DNA of 64,000 nt from Saussurea involucrata. Its lineage: Eukaryota > Streptophyta > Magnoliopsida > Asterales > Asteraceae. Shown here in pieces: positions 42,217 through 52,206 of the stretch. The position numbers and the translations under genes are program-made. Numbering within the stretch: the first letter of the stretch is position 1; each line of letters begins with the position of its first letter. The notes beneath the pieces were generated by a model. The model had not been told where the DNA came from and did not search any database. It saw only the letters and a list, made by a program, of their open reading frames with translations. The stretch covers positions 58,563,984 to 58,627,983 of the forward strand of contig CM066313.1 in the NCBI GenBank assembly GCA_033807775.1. The letters run 5' to 3'.

Positions 42217-45200
42217 TCAATTAGTTAGATTAAGCATTCCTATTTTACATATGAGAAAAGAGAACCTTTTGTGATCAAGAGGCTTTGTGAACAAGTCAGC
42301 CAATTGATACTTTGTATGCACAAAGTGCATATCTATAGTTCCTTTTTCAACATAGTCTTTTATGAAATGATACCTTACATCTATATGCTTAGTCTTTGAA
42401 TGTTGAACAGGATTCTGAGTAATGGCAATTGCACTTTCTGAGTCACAATAGATGGGAATCTTGTTGAGATGATATCCATAATCCATGAGTTGTGTTCTCA
42501 TCCACAATGTTTGAGAGCAAGAAGCTGCAGCAGCAACATACTCTGCTTCAGCAGTTGAAGTAGACACACAATGCTGCTTCTTTGATGCCCAACTCACTAT
42601 TTTATCTCCCAAAAAGTGGCAAGCTCCAGATGTACTCTTTCTGTCCAATCTACTTCCTGCATGATCAGCATCAGTGAAGGCAGTCAATTTGAAATCAGTT
42701 TCTTTTGGATACCATAAACCTAGATCAGGTGATCCTTTGAGATATCTTAAAATTCTTTTGACAGCCAACATATGTGATTCTTTTGGGTTAGATTGAAATC
42801 TAGCCCAGAAACAAGTAGAAAACATAATGTCAGGCCTACTTGCAGTCAGATAAAGTAATGATCCAATCATGCCTCTATAAAGTTTGATGTCTGCTGGTAC
42901 ACCTTTGAGATCAGCATCTAACTTTATGTTAGTTGCCATAGGTGTTCTCATAGAAGCACAATCAGACATTTTGAACTTTTTCAGAATGTCTCTGACATAT
43001 TTCCCTTGATTTATAAAAATACCTTTTGGTAATTGTTTGACTTGAAGACCAAGGAAAAAATTCAGCTCACCCATCATGCTCATTTCAAACTCAGATGACA
43101 TGATTTTTGAAAAGTTATCACATAATTCTTGACTGGTAGAACCGAATATTATGTCATCAACATAAATCTGGATCAAAATTAAATCGTCACCCTGTTTCTT
43201 TAAAAACAAAGTTGTGTCAATCTTACCTTTCTTGAACCCTGAAGCTAACAAATGTTTAGTAAGAGTGTCATACCAGGCTCGTGGTGCTTGTTTTAGACCA
43301 TATAAAGCTTTGTCTAAAATATAAACATGGTCAGGGAATTCTGGATCAACAAAACCTTCAGGTTGATGAACATACACCTCTTCATTAAGTTTGCCATTTA
43401 GAAAGGCTGATTTGACATCCATTTGATACACCTTGAAGTTTTTGTGTGCAGCATAGGCCAAAAATATTCTGATTGCCTCTATTCTTGCCACTGGTGCAAA
43501 TGTCTCATTATAATCAATTCCCTCTTGTTGACAATATCCCTTAGCAACCAATCTTGCCTTGTTTCTGATGACAACACCTGATTCATCCTTTTTGTTTCTG
43601 AACACCCATTTAGTTCCAATAATAGATTTACCTTCAGGCTTTGGAATGAGTCTCCAAACTTTATTTCTTTCAAATTGAAGCAATTCCTCTTGCATTGCTG
43701 AAATCCAGTCTGGATCCTCTAGGGCTTCATTAGCTTTCTTTGGTTCAATTACACTTAAGAAACCAGCAAACATTGCTTCATTTGCTGTAGCTGATCTTGT
43801 CTTTACTCCTGCTGATGGATCACCTATTACTTGATGAATAGGGTGATTTTTAGTCCATTTATTAGCACTAGGGAGTACATCAATCTCTGAATAATTGTTG
43901 TTTGCATCATTCTCATCAATGATTGCTCGTAATTCTGAACTGTCACCTTGTTCTGACGTATGAGTAGGAGTTGCATCCAAGTTTGAGTTCTGATCAATGA
44001 AGTCAGAGTTCTGATTGACTTGTTCAGAGTTCTGAGTACAAGAATCAGAATTCTGATTACAAGGTTCAGAGTTTTCACCACTTGTATTTATTAGATTTGG
44101 ACACTCCTCTGATGGACCTTTGTCACAAATTACAGTTGATTGAACTATTTCTGGAGTCTTATTTTTCATTTCTTTGACCATCTTTGGGTTTTCATATTCT
44201 ACATAAGAATCAGAAATTAGTTCAATAAAAGCATCCTTAAACAGTAAATTGAGTTCTGAACAAATAGGATTAGAGTTTGTATCAGAAGTCATTTTTGTCT
44301 TGTTCAGCATGAGTTCTGAACTGTCTTGTTCAGAAGTCCTGTTTCTGGCTTCATCAAAGGTTACATTTATGCTTTCCATCACCCTTTTGGTTCTTCTATT
44401 GTAGATTCTGAATGCTTTGGAAGTTAAAGAATAACCAACAAAGTATCCTTCATCTGCCTTTTTATCAAATTTGGCAAGATTTTCTCTGTCTTTAAGGACA
44501 TAGCACCTGCAACCAAAAACATGAAAAAATTTGATTAATGGTTTTCTTTTGTTTATCAGTTCATAAGCAGTCTTATTTAATCTCTTATTGATTAAAGTTC
44601 TATTCTGTGTAAAGCAAGCAGTTGCTATTGCTTCAGCCCATAGGAAAGTAGGAAGATTTGCATAGGCCAGCATTGTTCTCGCAGCTTCAACTAGAGTTCT
44701 ATTTTTCCTTTCAACAACACCATTTTGTTGAGGAGTTCTGACAGTAGAAAAATTGTGAGAAATTCCAGAACTTTCTAAAAAATTCTGAAGAGTCTCATTT
44801 CTAAACTCTGTTCCATTATCACTTCTGATTTTCTGAACTGGAAGTTGTAAGAGAACTTGAATCCTTTTGATAAAATTTATCAATATAGTAGCAGCTTCTG
44901 ACTTAGCTCTTAGGAACTCAACCCATGTGTATCTGGAGAATTCATCAACAATCACAAGCATATACTTCTTTCCTCCCATAGACTGAACTGAAATTGGACC
45001 ACAAAGATCAGTATGAATCATTTCTAACGGTGCTTTGCAAGATGAATCCATTTTTAATTTGTGAGAACTCTTTTTCATCTTTCCCATTTCACAAGCTGAG
45101 CATAATGATTCTTTTTCAAATTTAATCTTTGGTAAACCTTTAACCAGATGTTTTGCAACAAGATTATTTAGATCCTTGAAATTCAGATGAGAACATCTTC

Positions 45201-45618
45201 TATGCCAAAGCCAGCATTCATTTGCAGTTTGATTTGATAAAAGACAAACAGGATTTAATGTTTGTAATTTTGAAAAGTTAACTACAAATAAGTCCATATG
45301 TCTTTTGGCCCAGAAGACCTTGACATCATTTTCAGTTAGAATCATACAACCTGTTATTTGAAACTTAATTTGACAAAGACTGTCTAAAAACTGACTTATG
45401 CTGAAAAGATTGTGTTGTAATCCTTCAACATAGAAAACCTTTTGGATAGTTAGATCCCCTTTAGTTAAATCCCCATAACCGTTGACTTGACCTTTGCTAT
45501 TGTTTCCAAAGTTTACTGCTCCTCCAGCCTTTTCTGTGAAGTTTGATAGAAAAGACTTCTGACCTGTCATGTGTCTTGAAGCTCCTGAATCTAAAAACCA
45601 CACATGACAGCCCTGCAA
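42217..45618 (-). CDS. pol: Ty1/copia pol polyprotein of element I, intact
   Basis: 1133 codons from the first codon shown; a TTG-led opening, so the true start or gag-pol joining point is uncertain. Protease: DSGAS at 10-14. Integrase: zinc motif H139, H144, C173, C176; catalytic D204, D267, E303 (35 residues between the last two). A linker at about 500-560 has NQNSD/TQNSE heptads. Reverse transcriptase: D734 in YQMDVKSAFL and YVDD at 819-822. RNase H: D983, E1026, D1059. Domain order protease-integrase-reverse transcriptase-RNase H defines Ty1/copia. All catalytic residues are present, so pol looks functional. It lies in a different frame from the end of gag; two stops in its own frame occur a few codons upstream of the opening. 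Confidence 0.93.
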   Translation of the reverse strand: MQGCHVWFLDSGASRHMTGQKSFLSNFTEKAGGAVNFGNNSKGQVNGYGDLTKGDLTIQKVFYVEGLQHNLFSISQFLDSLCQIKFQITGCMILTENDVKVFWAKRHMDLFVVNFSKLQTLNPVCLLSNQTANECWLWHRRCSHLNFKDLNNLVAKHLVKGLPKIKFEKESLCSACEMGKMKKSSHKLKMDSSCKAPLEMIHTDLCGPISVQSMGGKKYMLVIVDEFSRYTWVEFLRAKSEAATILINFIKRIQVLLQLPVQKIRSDNGTEFRNETLQNFLESSGISHNFSTVRTPQQNGVVERKNRTLVEAARTMLAYANLPTFLWAEAIATACFTQNRTLINKRLNKTAYELINKRKPLIKFFHVFGCRCYVLKDRENLAKFDKKADEGYFVGYSLTSKAFRIYNRRTKRVMESINVTFDEARNRTSEQDSSELMLNKTKMTSDTNSNPICSELNLLFKDAFIELISDSYVEYENPKMVKEMKNKTPEIVQSTVICDKGPSEECPNLINTSGENSEPCNQNSDSCTQNSEQVNQNSDFIDQNSNLDATPTHTSEQGDSSELRAIIDENDANNNYSEIDVLPSANKWTKNHPIHQVIGDPSAGVKTRSATANEAMFAGFLSVIEPKKANEALEDPDWISAMQEELLQFERNKVWRLIPKPEGKSIIGTKWVFRNKKDESGVVIRNKARLVAKGYCQQEGIDYNETFAPVARIEAIRIFLAYAAHKNFKVYQMDVKSAFLNGKLNEEVYVHQPEGFVDPEFPDHVYILDKALYGLKQAPRAWYDTLTKHLLASGFKKGKIDTTLFLKKQGDDLILIQIYVDDIIFGSTSQELCDNFSKIMSSEFEMSMMGELNFFLGLQVKQLPKGIFINQGKYVRDILKKFKMSDCASMRTPMATNIKLDADLKGVPADIKLYRGMIGSLLYLTASRPDIMFSTCFWARFQSNPKESHMLAVKRILRYLKGSPDLGLWYPKETDFKLTAFTDADHAGSRLDRKSTSGACHFLGDKIVSWASKKQHCVSTSTAEAEYVAAAASCSQTLWMRTQLMDYGYHLNKIPIYCDSESAIAITQNPVQHSKTKHIDVRYHFIKDYVEKGTIDMHFVHTKYQLADLFTKPLDHKRFSFLICKIGMLNLTN

Positions 45619-45623
45619 AAGGA

Positions 45624-48600
45624 TCAGTTAGTTTTAGGTACCCATTTTGGAATGGGTCCATCTTTGTTAGTTTTGTCATTGGATTTAACATTAGTACCTT
45701 TTACTTTCCATTCAAAATCTTTCTTCAAACACCACTTTCCTTGAACTTTTATGAAGTCAGAACATTTTCTGCTTACAAACTTGTTCACTTTCTTTTTGAA
45801 GGTTGTGTCTTTTGATTTTTCAACATTTTCAACTTTCTTTTCTTTTATATTTTCTTTCTTCTGAGTCTGAGGAACAACAATTCTCTTATTTTCTGTTTTC
45901 TGATGAACAGAAACAGTTTTCTTTTCTGAGTTTTGAATATCTTTTCTTATGTATGAAACAGAAGTTATTTTGACTTGACATTTATGAGAATATTGGAATG
46001 AATCATTTTTACATCTGACACAGACAAGATTCTTCTTTGCAAGTGACAATAAATCTGTAACATAGATCATCTCATTTTTATTGATACTGTTCAGAGTACA
46101 ATTGCCTTTATTACAAGAATTTCTAGCTTTGAGTTCAGAAGTAGATTTCATTCTAAGCTTCTCAAGATCCCTTTTCAGATCATTCAACTTTGCAAGATCA
46201 TCTTTCCTTTTGCTTTCTTCTTTTTCTGAAAAATTCAAGTCCTTTTTGTTAGAAGAATTAGATGATTCACCTTTTTTCATATGTACTTGATTCATTAAAG
46301 AATTTATCATTTTCTTTAGAAGCATTAGTTTTAAAAAAATCATACTCAGTCTTCAGCTTTTCAAGCTCTGTTATTTTCTGAATAAAAATATTCTTTTCTT
46401 TCAAAGCTTTTTCAAGTTTAGTATCCACCTCACAGAAATCATTTTCTAGTTCATCATAAGTTTTCCTTAAGTCCTCAAGTTCTTGACTCACAAGATTAAA
46501 TCTCTTTTCAAGTTGTAAAAATTCATCTAACTTTGTTTCAGAAAATTCAGTTGAATCAGACTTCTGACTACCTGAGTCAGAGTTCTGATTTACAGTCTCA
46601 GATGTCTGATCTTTAGACTCAGAATTCTGACTACAAAGTTCAGAGTCCTGACTAGAAGTTTCAGACTTTTGATTTACTGTTTCAGAATTTTTACTTGTAT
46701 CAAATATGCTCTCAATGTCATGATATGAAAAACTTGGTTGTCTATTTTTGTAGCTGACATTTAAAGAATCATACTTGAATTTAGTATCATTGTATTTTGG
46801 CTTCTCATCTTATGGTTTAGAAACTTCTTTCTTAACCTTTTCTTCTGAAACAACTGACTTTTCTGTTTTAGACTCAGAAATTTTCTCATCTGACTTTTTT
46901 GAGTTTGGTCTTTGCAAATTGTCAGAACTTGTTATAGAACTAGCAGGTCTTATGAAAACTTCAACAATTTCTGGGATTTTTGGCTTAGAAACTTGAAGTA
47001 TTGGAGCTCTTTTTAAAATGGCATTTTCTTCCAATCCCAATCCCTTCTTTGGATTGTAAAATCTTGTATCTTTAACATTGCTTAATAAAAGATTTAATGT
47101 TTGCTGAGTCTGACCTCTTTTCAAATTCAAATCTTCCAATTCTTTGATTTTGGTGTATAAATTCTTTCTTTCTTCAAATAACATATCAAATTTTATTTGT
47201 AAATAACCTTTTTCATCCTTTATTTTTGAAAACTCAACTTTTAATTCAGAAAGCTTTTTCAACAATTCAGAATTTTCATCTTTTACTTTTTGTTTCTCAG
47301 CCTCAGATTCTTCATATTGTTCTTTTATTACTTCCTTTTCAATTCTGAATTTGTTAACCAAATTTCTTTCTCCTTTTATCTGTTTTCTTAGATTAGCAAA
47401 TTCAGTTTTCATTTCACCAATCTGTGTCATTAACTCTATTTCAAGTGAAGAATGTACCTCAGCAGATGACTCAGAATCGGCATCTTCAAAATCAGAATCA
47501 TCCTCATTCCTCATTTTTGCCATATAGCTTCGCATCTGTGGAAAGTTGATATGATCATCTTCATCAGAAGTGTAGTACAGCCAATTCTCCTGTTCAGCCA
47601 ATAGCGCACTCTCGTCATCTCTCTTCTTTGCAAGCTGAGCCTTCTTGGTGTAGTATTCATAATCTTTCACAACTTTAACTCTGAAATCCTTGGCATAATG
47701 GCCATATTTTCCACACTTGAAACACAGATTCTTTTCTTTTCTCTCTTCCTTCTCTTCTTTGTTTTCTTCACTTCTCTCTATTCTCTTTTCAATCTTATTT
47801 TCTTCTCTGTCTTCTTTCTTCTTATAATCTGAACTTCTAACTCTCTTATAATTTCCTTGAAATCTGCCCTTCCCATACCTTTTTTTGAAAGTATTTGTCA
47901 GCAAAGCTAGCTTTTCAGCCATTATCTTGATATCTTCATCATCTTCTGATCCTTCTTCTTTGTCAGATTCCTCCAGACTCGGTATCTCTGATAGATATGC
48001 AGTCTTTTTGGTTGCTTTGATTGCTTTGGATTTTGATAAGAATGCTAACTGATCAGCAACATTTTTTTTTCTTCCACAACTAACTTGACAGAGTCTTCAT
48101 GTTGATTAAGAACACAGAACAGATCATTTAAGTCTTCTTCACACATATCCTTGTTCATTTGCAGACTTATGGCAAATGATGACCATTCTGAATTTAGACT
48201 ATTCAGAAATTTGTAATTTATTTCTGACTTAGTTTTCTTCAGTCCATTTCTTCTCAAGTCATTTAGAATAGTGCAAAATTTACTGTATGTCTGTGTCAAG
48301 CTTTCTGACTCTTTTGCTTTGAACCTTTCGTAAGCATTTATGCTTTGATTTAATTTTGCCTGAATAGATCTTACAGTTCCTAACATCTGCTTCTCCAATT
48401 CATCCCACATTTCTTTAGCTGATGATCCACTGTCAATCCTGTTAAGAACCTCATTCGGGACAGCCAAAGTCATCAAAGTAATTGCTCTTTTGTCAATAGC
48501 ATGCCTATTTTTCTGTTCAGCAGTGTATTGGGAATAGTTCTTCTTCACTCTGGTCGCTGGAATTTCTGGAGTTGTCTCTGTAGCAGGGGTTGCGGCGACA

Positions 48601-48764
48601 TCGATATATACTTCGATTGGACCTTCTCGAATAGAAATCATAAGATTTTCATCGATGTTGTCTAGGAATTGGATCATACGAGTTTTCCATTGCTGATACT
48701 CTTCTGGTATAAGAACAGGCGGTTTGGTTTCGGATCCCATGGCTAGATATTCTTTAGAAGACAT
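45624..48764 (-). pseudogene. gag: gag of element I, broken in three places
   Basis: About 1047 codons long, unusually large. The ATG at 48764 starts MSSKEYLAMG; an in-frame ATG at 48782 is also possible. First about 240 residues: UBN2-type gag core (EEYQQWKTRM, AKEMWDELEK, LTQTYSKF). Then a zinc knuckle CFKCGKYGHYAKDF in which the third Cys is Phe, long coiled coils, a linker with 21-bp palindromic repeats (46577-46672) and a basic C-terminus with KWVPKTN. Breaks: a one-base loss in a T9/A9 run at 48062-48070, TAA at 46810-46812, and a frameshift at an A run near 46280. Two of the three breaks are in homopolymers and might be sequence errors. Gag packages the RNA; as read here it cannot be made whole. 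Confidence 0.82.
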
Positions 48765-48957
48765 GATTGTAAGAAAATTCAACAGAAAGACAAATTCGAT
48801 TTTCTTGATCGAAAAGTAACAGGTAATTCAAGAATTGCTAAGAATTCAAGAACTAGCCCTAGCAGCGGAATCGAAATTTGAATGAATCAAGAAATCTTCA
48901 AGAAATTGATCAATCGATCTTCGCAATCACAATCTTGAACGAATTTGTTTGTTGATT

Positions 48958-48970
48958 GGCTCTGATACCA
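48958..48970 (-). promoter_or_regulatory. PBS of I (initiator tRNA-Met)
   Basis: Minus-strand TGGTATCAGAGCC, two bases from the 5' LTR; the standard initiator-methionine tRNA complement. The 193-bp leader to the gag ATG has no other feature. Confidence 0.9.
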
Positions 48971-48972
48971 AT

Positions 48973-49459
48973 TGTAAGTGCAGGATCTATTCTTACAATC
49001 AATATAGAAAGAAGTAATTGAGAAATTGTATGATCAAGCCCAATTGTATTCAATGATGCACAGAATTACAGATCTAAGAGAGAGATAACCTCAAAGATTA
49101 CAAGGAATGAATACAAGTAATATGGGAAAATCAATCAGTTAGCAACGTAGTGCTAACCACTCTATTTATACTGCAACGGACATATTAAAGCTACAGTACA
49201 AATAAGAAAGACTAATAAGAACAAAACACGTGTCCTAATTAGTTTACACATTACTAAGTAACGAAACTCGTCATAAGTTCTGAACAGGTAGTTCAGAACT
49301 TCTGAACATTCTTATGATCACGCTTCTCAAAACTTCTGACTTCTCTTTCTCAGATCTCAGACTCTTCTTCTCAGATCTCTGACTCTTCTTCTCAGAACTT
49401 CTGAACCTTCTTATCAGATCTTCAACACTTGGTTTATTGACAAAACTTCAGATCTAACA
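48973..49459 (-). repeat. I 5' LTR
   Basis: 487 bp; the extra 21 bp compared with the 3' LTR is one more copy of a palindrome-bearing unit (CAGATCTC-GACTCTTCTTCT). Minus-strand TATA box (plus TATTTATA, 49163-49170). Confidence 0.93.
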
Positions 49460-49464
49460 GTTTC

Positions 49465-51314
49465 CTTTGCTTGCTTTGTTTTTCTTTCCCTTGTGTTGCA
49501 TGCTCTCCCTTTCGTATCCGATTGATGATCAACTGTCAAGAATCCTCTGGCCGGGCAAAACAGGTATGTTCTAAATCCTTCTCTGCTAAAAGAGTGGTGT
49601 TGGATGTGTTATTCTATTTCAATTGCACGAGATGCAACAAACCTAAGTTTCACTTAGGTTTGGGGTACCTCATTTTTGAACCATCTACACACTCGCATTA
49701 GACCCTGTGCAAACCTCGGTTTTCCCGAGGTTTGGGGTTGGCTTGTAAATGGCAAACCTAGGCCACGACCTAGGTCTGGGGTGCCCACTTTAGAATTTTG
49801 GGATTTCTGTTGCTTGCTATGTTAATGTTTTACCCGCATTTTTTTTATTCCTGTAAATAACTGCACAATGATTGAGTCGCATCACCGACGACCTTGCTTG
49901 CACATTGGGGACAATGTGTGGGTAAGGTTTGGGGTTGCCCAATCGGGCCCAAGCTTATGCACGTAGATTTCCTACATTTCTGAGTGTCTAGATCACATAG
50001 GCTAATTTTTTTTTGTTTTGAATGATCGAGACCGACCATTGTGGGAAGAATCTTATGATAGTGACATGACTGTTAGGGAAGGACCGGGAAAGGACATGAC
50101 TAGGGAAATTAGTGGAGACCACCCGATAGTGAGTTTTGAGCCTAATAAGACGTTTTTCATTTCGAGGGATTTATACACGTAATTCTTATACACTTTTCGA
50201 ATTCCTTGTCGTGAATGTAGAATGATCTCGCTACATTATAGCATTGAGTAGCAAAGACGAACATCGGGATATTAGGTGAGGGTATAGTAGACCATACCGT
50301 GTGGACCTTAAGAAATGATTCCAGGCGTTGTGTGTTTTGTTTTAACCCGTTTCAGCTATCGTCGTCCCTTTTACCCTTAGTATGTACCCATAGCCCCTTT
50401 GCAGCCAAACACTCACCTTTTCGTTTCTAAACCCATCATTAAACCCTTAGCCATAAGCCTTAGCCAACCCAATCCGAAAGTGTGTCAATCAGAAGAAGTA
50501 ATGAACTTAGAGAGATAGAGCGGAAAAGAAAGAAATCAGGCCAGTCAAGAAAGAGAAAAGAGGGCCAATGTTGCCCCAGTCAATAAAGAGGACCAATGAA
50601 GTCCCAAAAAAAAAATCGAGTTAATTTAGATTTTATCTATAGCAGCAAATAAGAGAGTCAAAGCGACTCCAATAGTGACGAAGAGAGCCAAATAAGAGAG
50701 TGAAAAACTATAGAGTTCGGAACTGCCAATGATTTACATGCCAAGGATATTTGAACCTTTTTACCCGTCGTTTCATAGCCTTAACCTTAGCCCCATTACA
50801 ACCCATGTAAAGACCTGGATGATCTTTTGGAAAATGTAATTACGGTCTATGCCTACCGTTACCGATATTCCCTGTCTTGCTACTTGATTCCTTTCTGAGA
50901 TCCATTTTTGGACATTTGTGCGTCTTTCAATAGAGTTGTCATGCAATTTTTGCGTATTCTTGTACATAACCTCCAAAACATGACAACAAGAGCGATAACT
51001 TAGGTTCGAGTGCAAAGAGAGTATCCCGTAAGGTAGGGTCGAGGCGAAATGTTTTCCCTAGCATGTCTGGACTTAGTCCAACCTTAATGTAATCGGAACT
51101 GTCACGAGTTCAACTCCCAATAGAAGGTCATAGATCGGACAAATTAAAGAATGAGGCGAAAGTGAGATAGATATTCACATGTATGGGAAATCACCGATGC
51201 ATCACTTGGTACCGATTAGAATTGTGCAGTTATTATTATTTCACAGTTATATGCTTTTATTTTGTTTTTATCGCTAATTTGCTTGGGGACAAGCAACGCT
51301 CGGTTTGGGGTTGT
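49465..51314 (+). other. H 3' internal non-coding region with repeated hairpin/PPT-like modules
   Basis: 1.85 kb with no gene. Hairpins at 49639-49661, 49711-49733, 49754-49777 and 49901-49918 are each followed within 0-7 bases by a GGTTTGGGGT-like tract. After that come about 1.3 kb of ordinary sequence with an A run near 50607. The real PPT is GGTTTGGGGTTGT at 51302-51314. Confidence 0.65.
51302..51314 (+). promoter_or_regulatory. PPT of H
   Basis: GGTTTGGGGTTGT directly before the 3' LTR at 51315. Confidence 0.7.
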
Positions 51315-52206
51315 TGATAACGCCACTTTTTGGCGTTATTTCCGGTTCTCAAACCAATGAGATTGGCTTGTATTCAAGTAAAAAGGCGTGTATTTTACGG
51401 GTTATCTAGTGATTTACACAGGTTATCTAAAAGGCGGCATCCCTCGTGAAAAGAAACCAAAAAGAACCCAAAACGAGTCCAAACGAAGCCTAACGGAAGC
51501 CCAAAAGCCAAGCCCAAGACCCGCGACCGAACCAGGACCCGACCCGCGAACCAGAACCGACCCAGAAGGGATCAGCAACACGCGCGACCTTCTGCGTGAC
51601 TTGCAAGTCGCGCAAGAAGTCGCGTAAGCCTCTGTTTGTCGAATTTCAGTTTTTAAAGTCGGGATTTAGGTCACTTTTTCGGTATCCAACATACGGCAGA
51701 CGAATCAGGGCAGTTCGGGGGCGATTTTCAGAGCCACGTGACACCGTTTGGAGGAAAGATCAAGAACCAATTGAAGAAACGTTCAAGACGGGAAGGAGAT
51801 TTCAACACGGGAAAGGGAGTTCATCAATTCATCTTACACAATCACCACGATCACGTTATCATGTCTATTTACACTTTCGTTTCCTTTCTTTTCGTGTTTG
51901 AATCCCCCAACATCATGAACTAACTTTAAGATGTTGGGGGTTGGATTGAATTAGGATTGAACATATTATGGATGACGAATGATTTTTATCAGTTTTCCGA
52001 CTTAATGAATGCATGTGATTTTGTTCTTAATGCCTTTGTGAGCGTAGCTAACTTGCAATTGTTCTATTGTTTCAAGTATGTTCGAGAGAATTAATTGAGA
52101 TCTAGAATTAGGAATTGCATGTCTAAGGTAAGAAAGGATAGAGATATACCGAGTAAACCTTAGTCTCATAATAACCTGCTCTTAATGTGTTTTAAACTAC
52201 ATCGGG
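51315..52206 (+). repeat. H 3' LTR, part 1 of 2
   Basis: First 892 bp of the 1342-bp LTR; interrupted by J with TSD TCGGG (52202-52206 and 60332-60336). The 20-bp palindrome has one substitution here. Confidence 0.92.

Larger units (their letters stand above)
36050..49459 (-). mobile_element. Full-length Sirevirus-like Ty1/copia element I
   Basis: 13,410 bp. LTRs 36050-36515 (466 bp) and 48973-49459 (487 bp), TSD GTTTC at 36045-36049 and 49460-49464, PBS complementary to initiator tRNA-Met, PPT at 36516-36530. Order on the minus strand: gag (broken), pol (intact), a non-coding palindrome array, a 1558-codon ORF (intact), PPT. A long ORF after pol and the PBS type fit Sirevirus-type elements. 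The LTRs differ by a 21-bp duplication and only a few substitutions, so the insertion is recent. Confidence 0.93.
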
